Assembly: GCA_947259625.1 (NCBI GenBank)
Contig: CAMYMY010000049.1
Location: 1-13,413 of the forward strand
Origin: an uncultured Kiloniellales bacterium
GTDB lineage: Bacteria; Pseudomonadota; Alphaproteobacteria; Kiloniellales; JAKSDN01
DNA length: 13,413 nt
Direction: 5' to 3'
This document shows, piece after piece, positions 7,439 through 13,413 of this stretch (position 1 is its first letter; each line of letters starts with the position of its first letter). The position numbers and the translations under genes were made by a program. Under the pieces are notes generated by a model. The model was given only the letters and a program-made list of their open reading frames with translations. It had not been told where the DNA came from and searched no databases.

Positions 7439-7702
7439 GCTCCGGCGCATACCACAACAGCCCGAATCCGCCCGAAACGGCGGCACGGCCCGGCCATAGC
7501 CAGCCGCGCGGGCCGAGCCACAGGATCCCGAGGCCGTGCAGCAGGCTGGCCACAGCCATGAACAAGAAGAACGGCCCGGTCAGGTGGCAATGGAGCCGGC
7601 CATGGACACGGCCGCCACCAAGGCGGCGCTCGGCAGGCCCCAGGCGAGCGTGTAGTTGCGGACACCGCTCACCCAGCCCCGCCGCCCGTCTGGTTTGCTC
7701 AT
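7407..7702 (-). pseudogene. Small membrane protein gene interrupted by a frameshift
   Basis: From the ATG at 7702, 15 bp after the previous gene, the frame reads MSKPDGRRGW...NYTLAWGLPSAALVAAVSMA and stops at codon 41. Directly after, a different frame carries LTGPFFLFMAVASLLHGLG and two hydrophobic stretches, ending WYAPERLWGKYARRN with a stop at 7407. A -1 shift (as if one base had been lost near 7585) joins them into a protein of about 98 residues with roughly three membrane segments. I do not recognise the family. It may be a true pseudogene, a sequencing or assembly error, or less likely two peptides; I see no classic slippery site. It is the third gene of the merF operon. Confidence 0.55.
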
Positions 7703-7717
7703 GGCCCGGGCGCGCGT

Positions 7718-7948
7718 TCAGCTGCAGCATCCGTCGGGCACTTCCGCGCCCTTGGCGCGGGCGTCCTGGATCGGCGGGCAGGGTATGGTCCCGTAGGAGC
7801 AGAACACGCAGCAGTCGCCCTCGAGCGGGCGCAGCAGCGTCCCGCAGCCCTTGCAGTCGTAGAAGAACTGGCAGGCGTCGGTCGGCATGGTCTCGGTCTC
7901 CCGGTGCCCGCAGCGCGGACAGGTCAAGGTCGAGCAAAGTTCGGTCAT
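7718..7948 (-). CDS. Small cysteine-rich GDCCVFCSYG-type protein
   Basis: The product has 76 residues and 11 cysteines, no signal peptide and no membrane segment, so it is probably cytoplasmic. It carries CPRC (10-13), CKGC (32-35), the signature GDCCVFCSYG (44-53), C57, and a C-terminal GCCS. CPRC and CKGC look like the two knuckles of a zinc ribbon. Proteins with the GDCCVFCSYG signature are known to me as companions of mercury-resistance genes, but their biochemical role is not established. Its ATG overlaps the stop of merF by the sequence ATGA, which suggests translational coupling. The many vicinal cysteines would suit binding of Hg(II) or another soft metal; that is inference. Confidence 0.8.
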   Translation of the reverse strand: MTELCSTLTCPRCGHRETETMPTDACQFFYDCKGCGTLLRPLEGDCCVFCSYGTIPCPPIQDARAKGAEVPDGCCS

Positions 7949-8154
7949 GCGCGTCGCCGCCTCATTCGGATCGCCGCATAGATCGTCAGGCCGAGGAAGA
8001 GCGCGAGCGCCGGAAAGAGCACGTAGTCGAGCCATCCGACCCAGGCCGACAGGCCGATCGCCACCAAGGGAATAACCAGCATGGGCGTGACGCAGCAGAG
8101 CGCGGTCACGGCCGCGCCGATGATCCCGGTGCGCAGAAGCTTCTTGTCGTTCAT
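7945..8154 (-). CDS. merF: MerF-like mercuric ion importer, short C-terminus
   Basis: The product has 69 residues and two membrane helices (about 11-33 and 42-63). LRTGIIGAAVTALCCVTPML carries the vicinal pair C20-C21 inside helix 1, with the CCxTP context typical of MerF, and GWLDYVLFPALALFLGLTIY matches the MerF second helix. MerF brings Hg(II) across the inner membrane and passes it between cysteine pairs. Classical MerF proteins are about 81 residues and end with a second cytoplasmic CC pair; here the chain stops at RMRRRRA, before that pair. The stop overlaps the start of the next gene as ATGA. It is the first gene after the MerR-type promoter, with GGGAG about 10 bases before the ATG. 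No merA is seen in the window. Confidence 0.82.
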   Translation of the reverse strand: MNDKKLLRTGIIGAAVTALCCVTPMLVIPLVAIGLSAWVGWLDYVLFPALALFLGLTIYAAIRMRRRRA

Positions 8155-8188
8155 GATCTAGCCGCTCCCGTGAACGCGTCTCCATGCT

Positions 8189-8219
8189 AATATGGAACCT
8201 GTAGCAACTACAGGTTCAA
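8189..8219 (-). promoter_or_regulatory. MerR-type operator/promoter for the merF operon
   Basis: A perfect dyad, GAACCTGTAG (8195-8204), CAA, CTACAGGTTC (8208-8217), lies between merF and the merR-like gene. On the minus strand TTGAAC (8219-8214) serves as -35 and CATATT (8194-8189) as -10, exactly 19 bp apart. That long spacer with an embedded dyad is the hallmark of MerR-family promoters, which the metal-loaded regulator untwists for transcription. The merF ATG lies about 28 bases after the expected start. The regulator gene begins on the other side, so it probably controls itself here too. Confidence 0.82.
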
Positions 8220-8234
8220 GGGATAAATCGAGCC

Positions 8235-8660
8235 ATGCCGCTGACGATCGGCGCCCTGTCCAAGAATACCGGCTGCAACATAGAAACGATCCGCTATTAC
8301 GAGCGCATCGGCCTGTTGCCCGACCCCCCGCGCAGCGCGGGCGGCCACCGGCTCTACGGCGAGGCCCACCTGAAACGCCTCACCTTCATCCGCCGGGGCC
8401 GCGAGCTGGGCTTCACCCTGGACGACATCAGGGGACTGCTGGGCCTGGTGGACGGCGGCGCGTACACCTGCGCCGAGGTCAAGGCCCTCACGCTCGATCA
8501 CCTTGGCGAGGTGCGGCGCAAGCTGGCGGACCTCCGGCGGCTGGAGCAGGTCCTCACGCACATGGCGGAAGAGTGCGACGGTGGCGCAGTGCCGGACTGT
8601 CCGGTCATCGACGCGTTGTTTCGGGCAACTGCGGGACCGGGCGCCGGTCAGTCCAGGTAG
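8235..8660 (+). CDS. MerR-family metal-responsive regulator, mercury-type cysteine set
   Basis: The product has 141 residues. The N-terminal winged helix-turn-helix (about 1-70) shows the MerR signature ETIRYYERIGLLP and GGHRLYGEAHLKRL. A dimerisation helix follows (about 80-112). C79, C114 and C122 correspond to the three Hg(II)-binding cysteines of MerR (C82, C117, C126 in Tn501/Tn21), with EC-D-GGAVPDCP close to the normal loop but one residue shorter between the last two. It faces merF across a perfect MerR dyad. AAGGGA precedes the ATG by 11 bases. The 3' end overlaps the end of hpnA by 13 bp on the other strand. Hg(II) is the likely inducer; a relaxed variant sensing another soft metal is possible. 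Confidence 0.85.
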   Translation: MPLTIGALSKNTGCNIETIRYYERIGLLPDPPRSAGGHRLYGEAHLKRLTFIRRGRELGFTLDDIRGLLGLVDGGAYTCAEVKALTLDHLGEVRRKLADLRRLEQVLTHMAEECDGGAVPDCPVIDALFRATAGPGAGQSR

Positions 8661-9640
8661 CCCTCGTCCTTGAACCAGGCGACGGCGTCCTCCAGCGCAT
8701 GCTCCGCCGGGCGAGCGGTATAGCCCAGCTCGGATTCCGCCCTGGCGCTGGAGAAGAACATGCGCTTCTTGGCCATCCGGATCCCGTCCACGGTGACGAA
8801 GGGCTCGCCCTTGCGGCGCAGCCGGGCCCAGGCTTCGGCGGCATGGGCCAGCGGCAGGATCAGGTCGTGGGGGATGCGCACCCGGGGCGGTCGCCGGCCG
8901 ACCAGGGGCGCGATCACGGCCAGGATCTCGGCCAGGGTCATGTCGCGGCCGCCCAGCACGTAGCGCTCGCCCACCCGGCCGCGATCGAAGGCGAGCAGGT
9001 GGCCCTCGGCCACGTCCTCGACATGGACGACGTTGAGCCCGGTGTCGACGAAGGCCGGCATGCGCCCGGCCGCCGCCTCGACGATCACGCGCCCGGTCGG
9101 CGTCGGCTTGACGTCGCGCGGGCCGATCGGGGTCGAGGGGTTGACGATGACGACCGGCAGACCCTCGTCGGCGATCAGGCGGCGCACTTCCTCTTCGGCG
9201 AGGTATTTCGAGCGCTTGTAGTGGCCGATCATGTCGCCGAAGGCGACCGGCGTGGTCTCGTCGGCCGGCGTGCCGTCGCGCTTGAGGCCCAGGGTTGCGA
9301 CGCTGCTGGTATAGACCATGCGGGCCACCCCGGCTTCGGCGGCGGCGCGCAGCAGGTCGCGGCTGCCCTCGACGTTGACCCGGTAGATCGTCTCCGGCTC
9401 GCGCACCCAGAGCCGGTAGTCGGCGGCCACGTGGTAGAGCGCCACGCAGCCCCGGGCCGCCTTTTCCAGCGAGGCCCGGTCGCGGAGGTCGCCGGCCACC
9501 GTCTCGACTTCAAGGCCGGCGCGATTGCGCCGGTCGCTGGCTTCGCGTGCCAGCACCCGCACCGCCGTACCTCGGGCGAGCAGCCGCCGCACCACGGCCG
9601 CGCCGACAAATCCCGTGGCGCCGGTGACGAGCGTGGTCAT
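8648..9640 (-). CDS. hpnA: Hopanoid-associated sugar epimerase HpnA
   Basis: This is a 330-residue extended short-chain dehydrogenase, the normal HpnA length. The NAD(P)-binding GATGFVG is at 7-13, the catalytic Ser/Thr lies in YTSSVATLG (110-118), and the YxxxK pair is Y141/K145. VNPSTPIGPRDVKPTPTGR and the late segment FFSSARAESELGY are typical of HpnA. HpnA is linked to hopanoid clusters and is thought to act on nucleotide-sugar or sugar-like head groups, but its substrate is not firmly known. The gene starts 4 bp after the nucleotidyltransferase stop, so the two form an operon. No frame damage is visible. Confidence 0.92.
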   Translation of the reverse strand: MTTLVTGATGFVGAAVVRRLLARGTAVRVLAREASDRRNRAGLEVETVAGDLRDRASLEKAARGCVALYHVAADYRLWVREPETIYRVNVEGSRDLLRAAAEAGVARMVYTSSVATLGLKRDGTPADETTPVAFGDMIGHYKRSKYLAEEEVRRLIADEGLPVVIVNPSTPIGPRDVKPTPTGRVIVEAAAGRMPAFVDTGLNVVHVEDVAEGHLLAFDRGRVGERYVLGGRDMTLAEILAVIAPLVGRRPPRVRIPHDLILPLAHAAEAWARLRRKGEPFVTVDGIRMAKKRMFFSSARAESELGYTARPAEHALEDAVAWFKDEGYLD

Positions 9641-9644
9641 TGCG

Positions 9645-10385
9645 TCATGCCTCGTCGAGGACCGGGAAGATCTCGCGTTCGGCCTTGGCCAGGTCCTCGG
9701 GGAAATCGATCTCGACCCAGGGCAGGCCGGTCACGTCCTCGACGCCGAAGCTGCCCGGCGGCTCGCTCAGGATGACGTCGCGGAAGGCCTCCTCGTAGAT
9801 CTCGTCGAGGCGCCCAGCCTCGACATAGGCGGTCGCGGCCGCGGCGATCCTGGCCGCCGTCGCGGGCGCGAAGCGCGCGAATCCGATCCACTCGCCCCAC
9901 CAGTCGTAGGCCAGCTGCGGTCGTTTGTGGAAATCGACCAGCCGGCCGTCCCGCATGCAGAGCTTGACCGGGTCGTCGCCCTCCTCGGTCGCGCGGTCCA
10001 TGAGGAAGCAGTTCGCCTCGGTCGAGTCGATCAGGCGCCGCATCATTCGGTGGTCGTAGAGCACATCGCCGTCCATGAAGATCACCGGCTCGCCGCTGGC
10101 GAAGCTCTGCCCGAGCGTCCAGAGCGAGACGATGGCGCCGCGCTCGTAGTCCGGGTTCAGGTAGGTCATCACCATGTCGCCGGCGCCGATGCGCGCGATC
10201 TCCTCGTCGATCTCCTCGGCCCGGTAGCCGACGGCGAGGTCGATGCGCGCCACGCCGCAGGCCCGCAGAATGCGCACGTGCCGGGCGAGCAGGGTCTCGC
10301 TGCCGAACCGCAGCAGTACCTTGGGCGGCAGGTCCGGCTGCTCGAGGCGCCGCCCGACGCCCGCGCCCAGCATCGCGACTCTCAC
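9645..10385 (-). CDS. Nucleotidyltransferase, NTP-transferase/LicC-like, in operon with hpnA
   Basis: The product has 246 residues. The nucleotide-binding loop LGAGVGRRL (6-14) and PPKVLLRFG with K22 are typical of sugar-1-phosphate and phosphocholine nucleotidyltransferases. DGD at 105-107 (VIFMDGDVLYD) and the late acidic motif WVEIDFPEDL with D227 are the expected metal ligands. Internal segments such as YLNPDYERGAIVSLWTLGQ recall LicC-like cytidylyltransferases more than GlmU or RmlA. The GTG start is chosen because AAGGAGGG stands about four bases before it; upstream in-frame codons look non-coding. The product should activate a phosphorylated small molecule as an NDP/CDP derivative. Given its pairing with hpnA, this could be a hopanoid head-group donor; that is inference. 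Confidence 0.78.
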   Translation of the reverse strand: MRVAMLGAGVGRRLEQPDLPPKVLLRFGSETLLARHVRILRACGVARIDLAVGYRAEEIDEEIARIGAGDMVMTYLNPDYERGAIVSLWTLGQSFASGEPVIFMDGDVLYDHRMMRRLIDSTEANCFLMDRATEEGDDPVKLCMRDGRLVDFHKRPQLAYDWWGEWIGFARFAPATAARIAAAATAYVEAGRLDEIYEEAFRDVILSEPPGSFGVEDVTGLPWVEIDFPEDLAKAEREIFPVLDEA

Positions 10386-10412
10386 GGTGCCCTCCTTGTT
10401 TTCGCCACGATT

Positions 10413-10449
10413 CCGTTTAGATGAAACTTGGTCATTGGAAACTAAACGG
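10413..10449. promoter_or_regulatory. Long inverted repeat in the divergent nucleotidyltransferase-hpnM spacer
   Basis: CCGTTTAG (10413-10420) and CTAAACGG (10442-10449) form perfect 8-bp arms 21 bp apart, so their centres are about 29 bp apart. The 162-bp spacer is clearly more AT-rich than the rest of the window and must hold both divergent promoters. I could not pick convincing -35/-10 pairs on either strand. A shared operator is plausible. Confidence 0.35.
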
Positions 10450-10547
10450 TAATCCTCATTCCCTACAAAATCATCAATGGCAGACGTTGCACGGGAAGAC
10501 AAGGCGGCCAGAAATTGCTAGACCCTTCCTTCAAAATAGAGTGGTTC

Positions 10548-11198
10548 ATGATGACAATCTTCAAATCACGTGGTGCAATCGCGACGGCCCTGGCGGCCGT
10601 GTTGACCCTGGCGGCCGGCCTGTTCTGGCCGGGCGCGCCCATCGCCGCCGCCGGTGAGACGCCGCGCAGCGTGGCAGAGCAGCTCGACGCGGTTCTTCTG
10701 GACGCCATGCGCAACGCCGAGACACTCGGCTACGAGGGGCGCTACAAGCTTTTGGCCCCGGTGCTGGAGGACTCCTTCGACTTTCCCTTCATGGCCCGGG
10801 TTTCGATCGGCCGCTATTGGCGGAAGATGGACGAAGTGCAGCAGGCCCAACTGGTCGAGTCCTTCGCGCGGCTCAGCATCGCCACCTTCGCGGCGCGTTT
10901 CGACGGCTACGGCGGCGAGGTCTTCCAGGTCCTCGGGCAGGAGGAGGGGCTGCACGGCACGATCCTGGTCGTCAACCACCTGATCAAGAGCGACGGCGAG
11001 GCGATAGCGATCAATTACCTAATGCGCCGGACCGAAGGGCGCTGGCGCATCGTCGACGTGTTTCTCAAGGCCAAGTACAGCGAGCTGGCGATCAAGCGTT
11101 CGGAATACACCTCCGTCTACAAGCGCGACGGTTTCGCCCGCCTGATCGAGATCATGGAGGCCAAGATCGCCGGATTTTCCGACGGCGACGCCAGCTGA
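10548..11198 (+). CDS. hpnM: HpnM, MlaC/Ttg2D-like periplasmic lipid-binding protein
   Basis: The product has 216 residues (215 if the second ATG at 10551 is used). A signal peptide is clear: positive K6/R8, hydrophobic core 10-27, then PIAAA with likely cleavage near 35, so it is periplasmic. The mature part has the MlaC/Ttg2 pattern: a helical half including LLAPVLEDSFDFPFMARVSI, then strands with GEAIAINYLMRRTEGRWRIV, DVFLKAKYSELAIKRSEYTS and YKRDGFARLIEIMEAKI. MlaC proteins carry lipids between the inner and outer membranes; HpnM probably does so for hopanoids, usually with an RND protein HpnN that is not in this window. A TTG upstream at 10515 would spoil the signal peptide and is not used. 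The cyclase follows after 26 bp. Confidence 0.88.
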   Translation: MMTIFKSRGAIATALAAVLTLAAGLFWPGAPIAAAGETPRSVAEQLDAVLLDAMRNAETLGYEGRYKLLAPVLEDSFDFPFMARVSIGRYWRKMDEVQQAQLVESFARLSIATFAARFDGYGGEVFQVLGQEEGLHGTILVVNHLIKSDGEAIAINYLMRRTEGRWRIVDVFLKAKYSELAIKRSEYTSVYKRDGFARLIEIMEAKIAGFSDGDAS

Positions 11199-11224
11199 GC
11201 CGGGCGCGGCCGCGAACCGGAGGA

Positions 11225-12442
11225 ATGACGACGAGCGACGAAGGAGCAACGCCGGACGCCGGATTGATCGACGACCTCGCCGACTGGCTGATGGCCGAAG
11301 CCCTCGGCGACAGCCAGGTCGAGGCGGTTGCGGAGGGCTGCTTTCGTCGCCTGCAGGCTGCTGGCATACCCCTGCTGCGGGCCCACGTCGCGTTTCGGAC
11401 CCTGCATCCCCTGTTCGATGCCATAGGGTTGAACTGGGCGCCGGACCAGGGGTTGGCGGTTTGGACCTTCCAGCGAGACGAGACCGAAAGCGCGCCCTGG
11501 CTGAGGAGCCCTCCGCACCACCTGATCAAGACCCGCACGCCCTTTCTGCGCCGACGCTTGACCGGGCCCGAGGCGGTCCTCGATTTTCCGGTATTGGAGG
11601 AATTCCGTGATCAGGGCGCGACGGACTACCTTGTCTACCTAGTCATATTCGACCAGGAGATGGGGACCGGTATCTGGGGCTCGTGGACAACCGACCGGCC
11701 GTCGGGATTCAGCGATGCGGACTTTCGCGTACTGCAGCGCATCCAGCAGCATTTCGCCGTGGCCCTCAAGGTCACGATCAAGGATCAGATCGCCCGCAAC
11801 GTCGTGGCCACCTATCTGGGCGCGCATGCCGGCGGCCGGGTGCTGAGCGGCCAGATCCAGCGCGGCGACGGCGAGACCATCCACGCCGCCATCTGGTACA
11901 GCGATCTCAGGGACTCGACCTCCCTGGCCGGGTCGCTGCCTCAGGAGGCATTCCTGGAGCTGCTCAACGGCTATTTCGAATGCACGGCGGGTGCGGTGCT
12001 CTCGCACGGCGGCGAGGTGCTGTTGCTGATCGGCGACGCGGTACTGGCGATCTTTCCCGCCCACCACGGCGGGGCCGACGAGGGTCGGGCCTGCGAGGCC
12101 GCGCTGGCGGCGGCGCGCGAGGCCGAGCAGCGGTTCGACCGGCTCAACCAGGCGCGGGCCGCGGGTGGACTTCTGCGCCTCGAATATGGACTGGGCCTGC
12201 ACCTGGGCGAGGTCGTGTTCGGCAACATCGGCGTGCCGGAGCGCTTGCAGTTCACCGTGGTCGGCCCCGCGGCGAACGAGGTCGCCCGCCTGGAGGCTCT
12301 GACCAAGGATCTCGGCCGGCCGGTCTTGGCCAGCGCCGAGTTCGCCGGGCACCTGCCGCTTGCCTGGGACTCGCTCGGCCGGCACGCCCTGCCCGGAGTC
12401 GACGGCCCGCGTGAGGTCCTCGCCCCACCGCCGGCCCCGTGA
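11225..12442 (+). CDS. Class III adenylate/guanylate cyclase with N-terminal sensory-like region
   Basis: The product has 405 residues. The C-terminal catalytic domain (about 215-385) has both metal-binding aspartates, D227 in WYSDLRDST and D271 in IGDAVLAIF. It also has GLHLGEVVFGNIG (325-337) and the transition-state Asn/Arg pair N351/R355 in VVGPAANEVARLE, so it should be active. Product choice (cAMP or cGMP) cannot be read safely. The first 200 residues, with HVAFRTLHPLF and VLDFPVLEEFRDQGATDYL, lack membrane segments and look like a soluble sensing region, possibly GAF-like, found in related alphaproteobacterial cyclases. The start ATG follows GGAGG with only one base between, an unusually tight spacing; ATG 11291 is a poorer option. 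It lies in the hpnM transcription unit. Confidence 0.86.
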   Translation: MTTSDEGATPDAGLIDDLADWLMAEALGDSQVEAVAEGCFRRLQAAGIPLLRAHVAFRTLHPLFDAIGLNWAPDQGLAVWTFQRDETESAPWLRSPPHHLIKTRTPFLRRRLTGPEAVLDFPVLEEFRDQGATDYLVYLVIFDQEMGTGIWGSWTTDRPSGFSDADFRVLQRIQQHFAVALKVTIKDQIARNVVATYLGAHAGGRVLSGQIQRGDGETIHAAIWYSDLRDSTSLAGSLPQEAFLELLNGYFECTAGAVLSHGGEVLLLIGDAVLAIFPAHHGGADEGRACEAALAAAREAEQRFDRLNQARAAGGLLRLEYGLGLHLGEVVFGNIGVPERLQFTVVGPAANEVARLEALTKDLGRPVLASAEFAGHLPLAWDSLGRHALPGVDGPREVLAPPPAP

Positions 12443-12485
12443 GACGGCAGAGCCGCCGCGCTGCGGAAACCGAGATCCGAATGCA

Positions 12486-12923
12486 ATGACCGGCTATCTG
12501 GGCCTCTTCGCGAGCGCCTTCCTGGCGGCGACCCTCCTGCCGATGTCTTCGGAGGCGGTACTGGCCGCGCTGACCGCCGCCAGCGGCCACGAGGCGCTGG
12601 TCTTGTGGCTCACGGCGAGCGCGGGGAACACCCTGGGCGCCCTGGTCAATTGGGCCCTGGGGCGCTTCTGCCTGCACTGGCGGGAGCGCCGCTGGTTCCC
12701 GGTCAAGCCGGACCAGCTCGCGCGCGCCGGCGCTTGGTTCCGGCGCTACGGGCTCTGGTCCCTGCTGTTCGCCTGGCTGCCTGTGGTCGGCGACCCGCTG
12801 ACCTTCGTCGGCGGCATCCTCCGGGTCAACGTCTGGCTGTTCCTGCTGCTGGTCGGCGCCGGCAAGGCGGCGCGCTATGCCGCCGTAATTCTGGCGGTCC
12901 AGGGCGTGCTCGGCGCACAGTAG
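12486..12923 (+). CDS. YqaA-family membrane protein
   Basis: The product has 145 residues and several hydrophobic stretches (about 5-30, 36-58, 88-112, 115-142), so it is an inner-membrane protein. Family marks are LAATLLPMSSEAVLAAL, GNTLGALVNWALGR, and FAWLPVVGDPLTFVGGILRV. YqaA proteins are relatives of the DedA/SNARE-associated group, some of which are lipid flippases; the role of YqaA itself is not settled. It follows the cyclase after 43 bp and is probably cotranscribed with hpnM and the cyclase. It runs tail to tail with ccoS, 6 bp apart. Confidence 0.85.
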   Translation: MTGYLGLFASAFLAATLLPMSSEAVLAALTAASGHEALVLWLTASAGNTLGALVNWALGRFCLHWRERRWFPVKPDQLARAGAWFRRYGLWSLLFAWLPVVGDPLTFVGGILRVNVWLFLLLVGAGKAARYAAVILAVQGVLGAQ

Positions 12924-12929
12924 AGCCTT

Positions 12930-13082
12930 CTACTTCGGCTCGTCCTCGTCGTCGAAGAGGATGCGCTGGGCGGCGCCGTCCAGGTCGTCGTACTGACCGG
13001 ACTTGAGCGCCCAGAGGAAGGCGGCGAGCCCGATCAGGCCGAGCAGCAGGGCGATCGGGATGAGGTAGAGGATGCCGCTCAT
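12930..13082 (-). CDS. ccoS: cbb3-type cytochrome oxidase assembly protein CcoS
   Basis: This is a very short gene: 50 residues, one N-terminal membrane helix (about 3-24, ILYLIPIALLLGLIGLAAF), then the CcoS signature FLWALKSGQYDDLDG and an acidic tail ending FDDEDEPK. CcoS is needed to mature the cbb3 oxidase, which works at low oxygen; it helps place heme and copper in the catalytic subunit. Its ATG overlaps the ccoI stop as ATGA, the usual ccoI-ccoS arrangement, which confirms both calls. Confidence 0.93.
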   Translation of the reverse strand: MSGILYLIPIALLLGLIGLAAFLWALKSGQYDDLDGAAQRILFDDEDEPK

Positions 13083-13413
13083 CGGAGGTCCCCCGGCTGG
13101 CCGGACCGGGCGAGCCGGAGCGCGTTGCCGATCACGACCAGAGACGAGGACGACATGGCGATCGCGGCGACCAGCGGGGTAACCAGCCCGGCCACCGCCA
13201 GGGGAATCGTGACTGCGTTGTAGCCGAAAGCCAGCCAGAGGTTCTGTTTCACCAGCCGCTGGGCGCGGCGGGCCAGGGTCAGGAGCTCCAGCACCGGGCC
13301 GAGGCGCCGACCCTGGAATACCGCATCGGCGGCGGTTTGGCTGATGTCGACCGCGCTGGAGGGCGACAGGGATACCGAGGCGGCGGCCAGGGCCGGAGCA
13401 TCGTTGAGTCCGT
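13079..13413 (-). CDS. ccoI: CcoI copper-transporting P-type ATPase, C-terminal part only
   Basis: The frame runs off the right edge; 110 C-terminal residues are present. They begin GLNDAPALAAA, the conserved hinge of P1B-ATPases just after the phosphorylation and nucleotide domains. They continue through the last two membrane helices (NLWLAFGYNAVTIPLAVAG and LVAAIAMSSSSLVVIGNAL). The MSSSS motif is a copper-site signature of the last helix. CcoI exports or delivers Cu for cbb3 oxidase assembly. The 5' part, including the metal-binding N-terminus and the DKTGT site, lies outside the window. Confidence 0.93.
   Translation of the reverse strand, partial: GLNDAPALAAASVSLSPSSAVDISQTAADAVFQGRRLGPVLELLTLARRAQRLVKQNLWLAFGYNAVTIPLAVAGLVTPLVAAIAMSSSSLVVIGNALRLARSGQPGDLR

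Noticed and set aside
8194..8217. GGAAC...GTT resembling an EcfG general-stress promoter near merR
   Set aside because: Spacing is too short and the match is fully explained by the MerR dyad.
12923..12941. GAGCC/GGCTC hairpin between yqaA and ccoS
   Set aside because: Only five base pairs and no U-tract on either strand; too weak for a bidirectional terminator call.

Overview
The window is GC-rich and its genes are packed tightly on both strands. It looks like chromosomal DNA of an alphaproteobacterium, most likely a Rhodospirillales-type organism. I infer this from the hpn-type hopanoid genes (hpnE, shc, hpnG, hpnH, hpnA, hpnM), the CcoI/CcoS assembly genes for cbb3 oxidase, and a class III cyclase that resembles ones I know from that group. 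No database search was possible.

Layout. Positions 1-5295 (+) hold the end of hpnE, then shc (squalene-hopene cyclase), a UbiE-like methyltransferase and hpnG. HpnE and Shc make the C30 hopanoid skeleton. HpnH (on the opposite strand, tail to tail with hpnG) joins the adenosyl group to hopene, and HpnG then removes adenine. Positions 5303-7319 (-) hold hpnH and a membrane-anchored DsbA-like oxidoreductase. Positions 7373-8660 form a compact mercury-type module. It has a merR-like regulator (+) facing a (-) operon of merF, a small Cys-rich 'GDCCVFCSYG' protein and a frame-disrupted membrane protein. The module has a perfect MerR-style dyad in a 19-bp spacer at one end and a branched terminator at the other. 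Positions 8648-10385 (-) hold a nucleotidyltransferase followed by hpnA (sugar epimerase). Positions 10548-12923 (+) hold hpnM (MlaC/Ttg2D-like periplasmic lipid-binding protein), a class III nucleotidyl cyclase and a YqaA-family membrane protein. Positions 12930-13413 (-) hold ccoS and the 3' end of ccoI.

How they fit together. Most of the window concerns making, decorating and moving hopanoids: HpnE/Shc for the skeleton, HpnH/HpnG for the side chain, HpnA and perhaps the nucleotidyltransferase for head groups, HpnM for transport. A metal-response module separates hpnH from hpnA. The genes that do not belong to the textbook hopanoid set are the most interesting part: the methyltransferase behind an FNR/FixK-like box, the nucleotidyltransferase, and the cyclase/YqaA pair downstream of hpnM. 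I see no transposase, CRISPR array, tRNA or rRNA.
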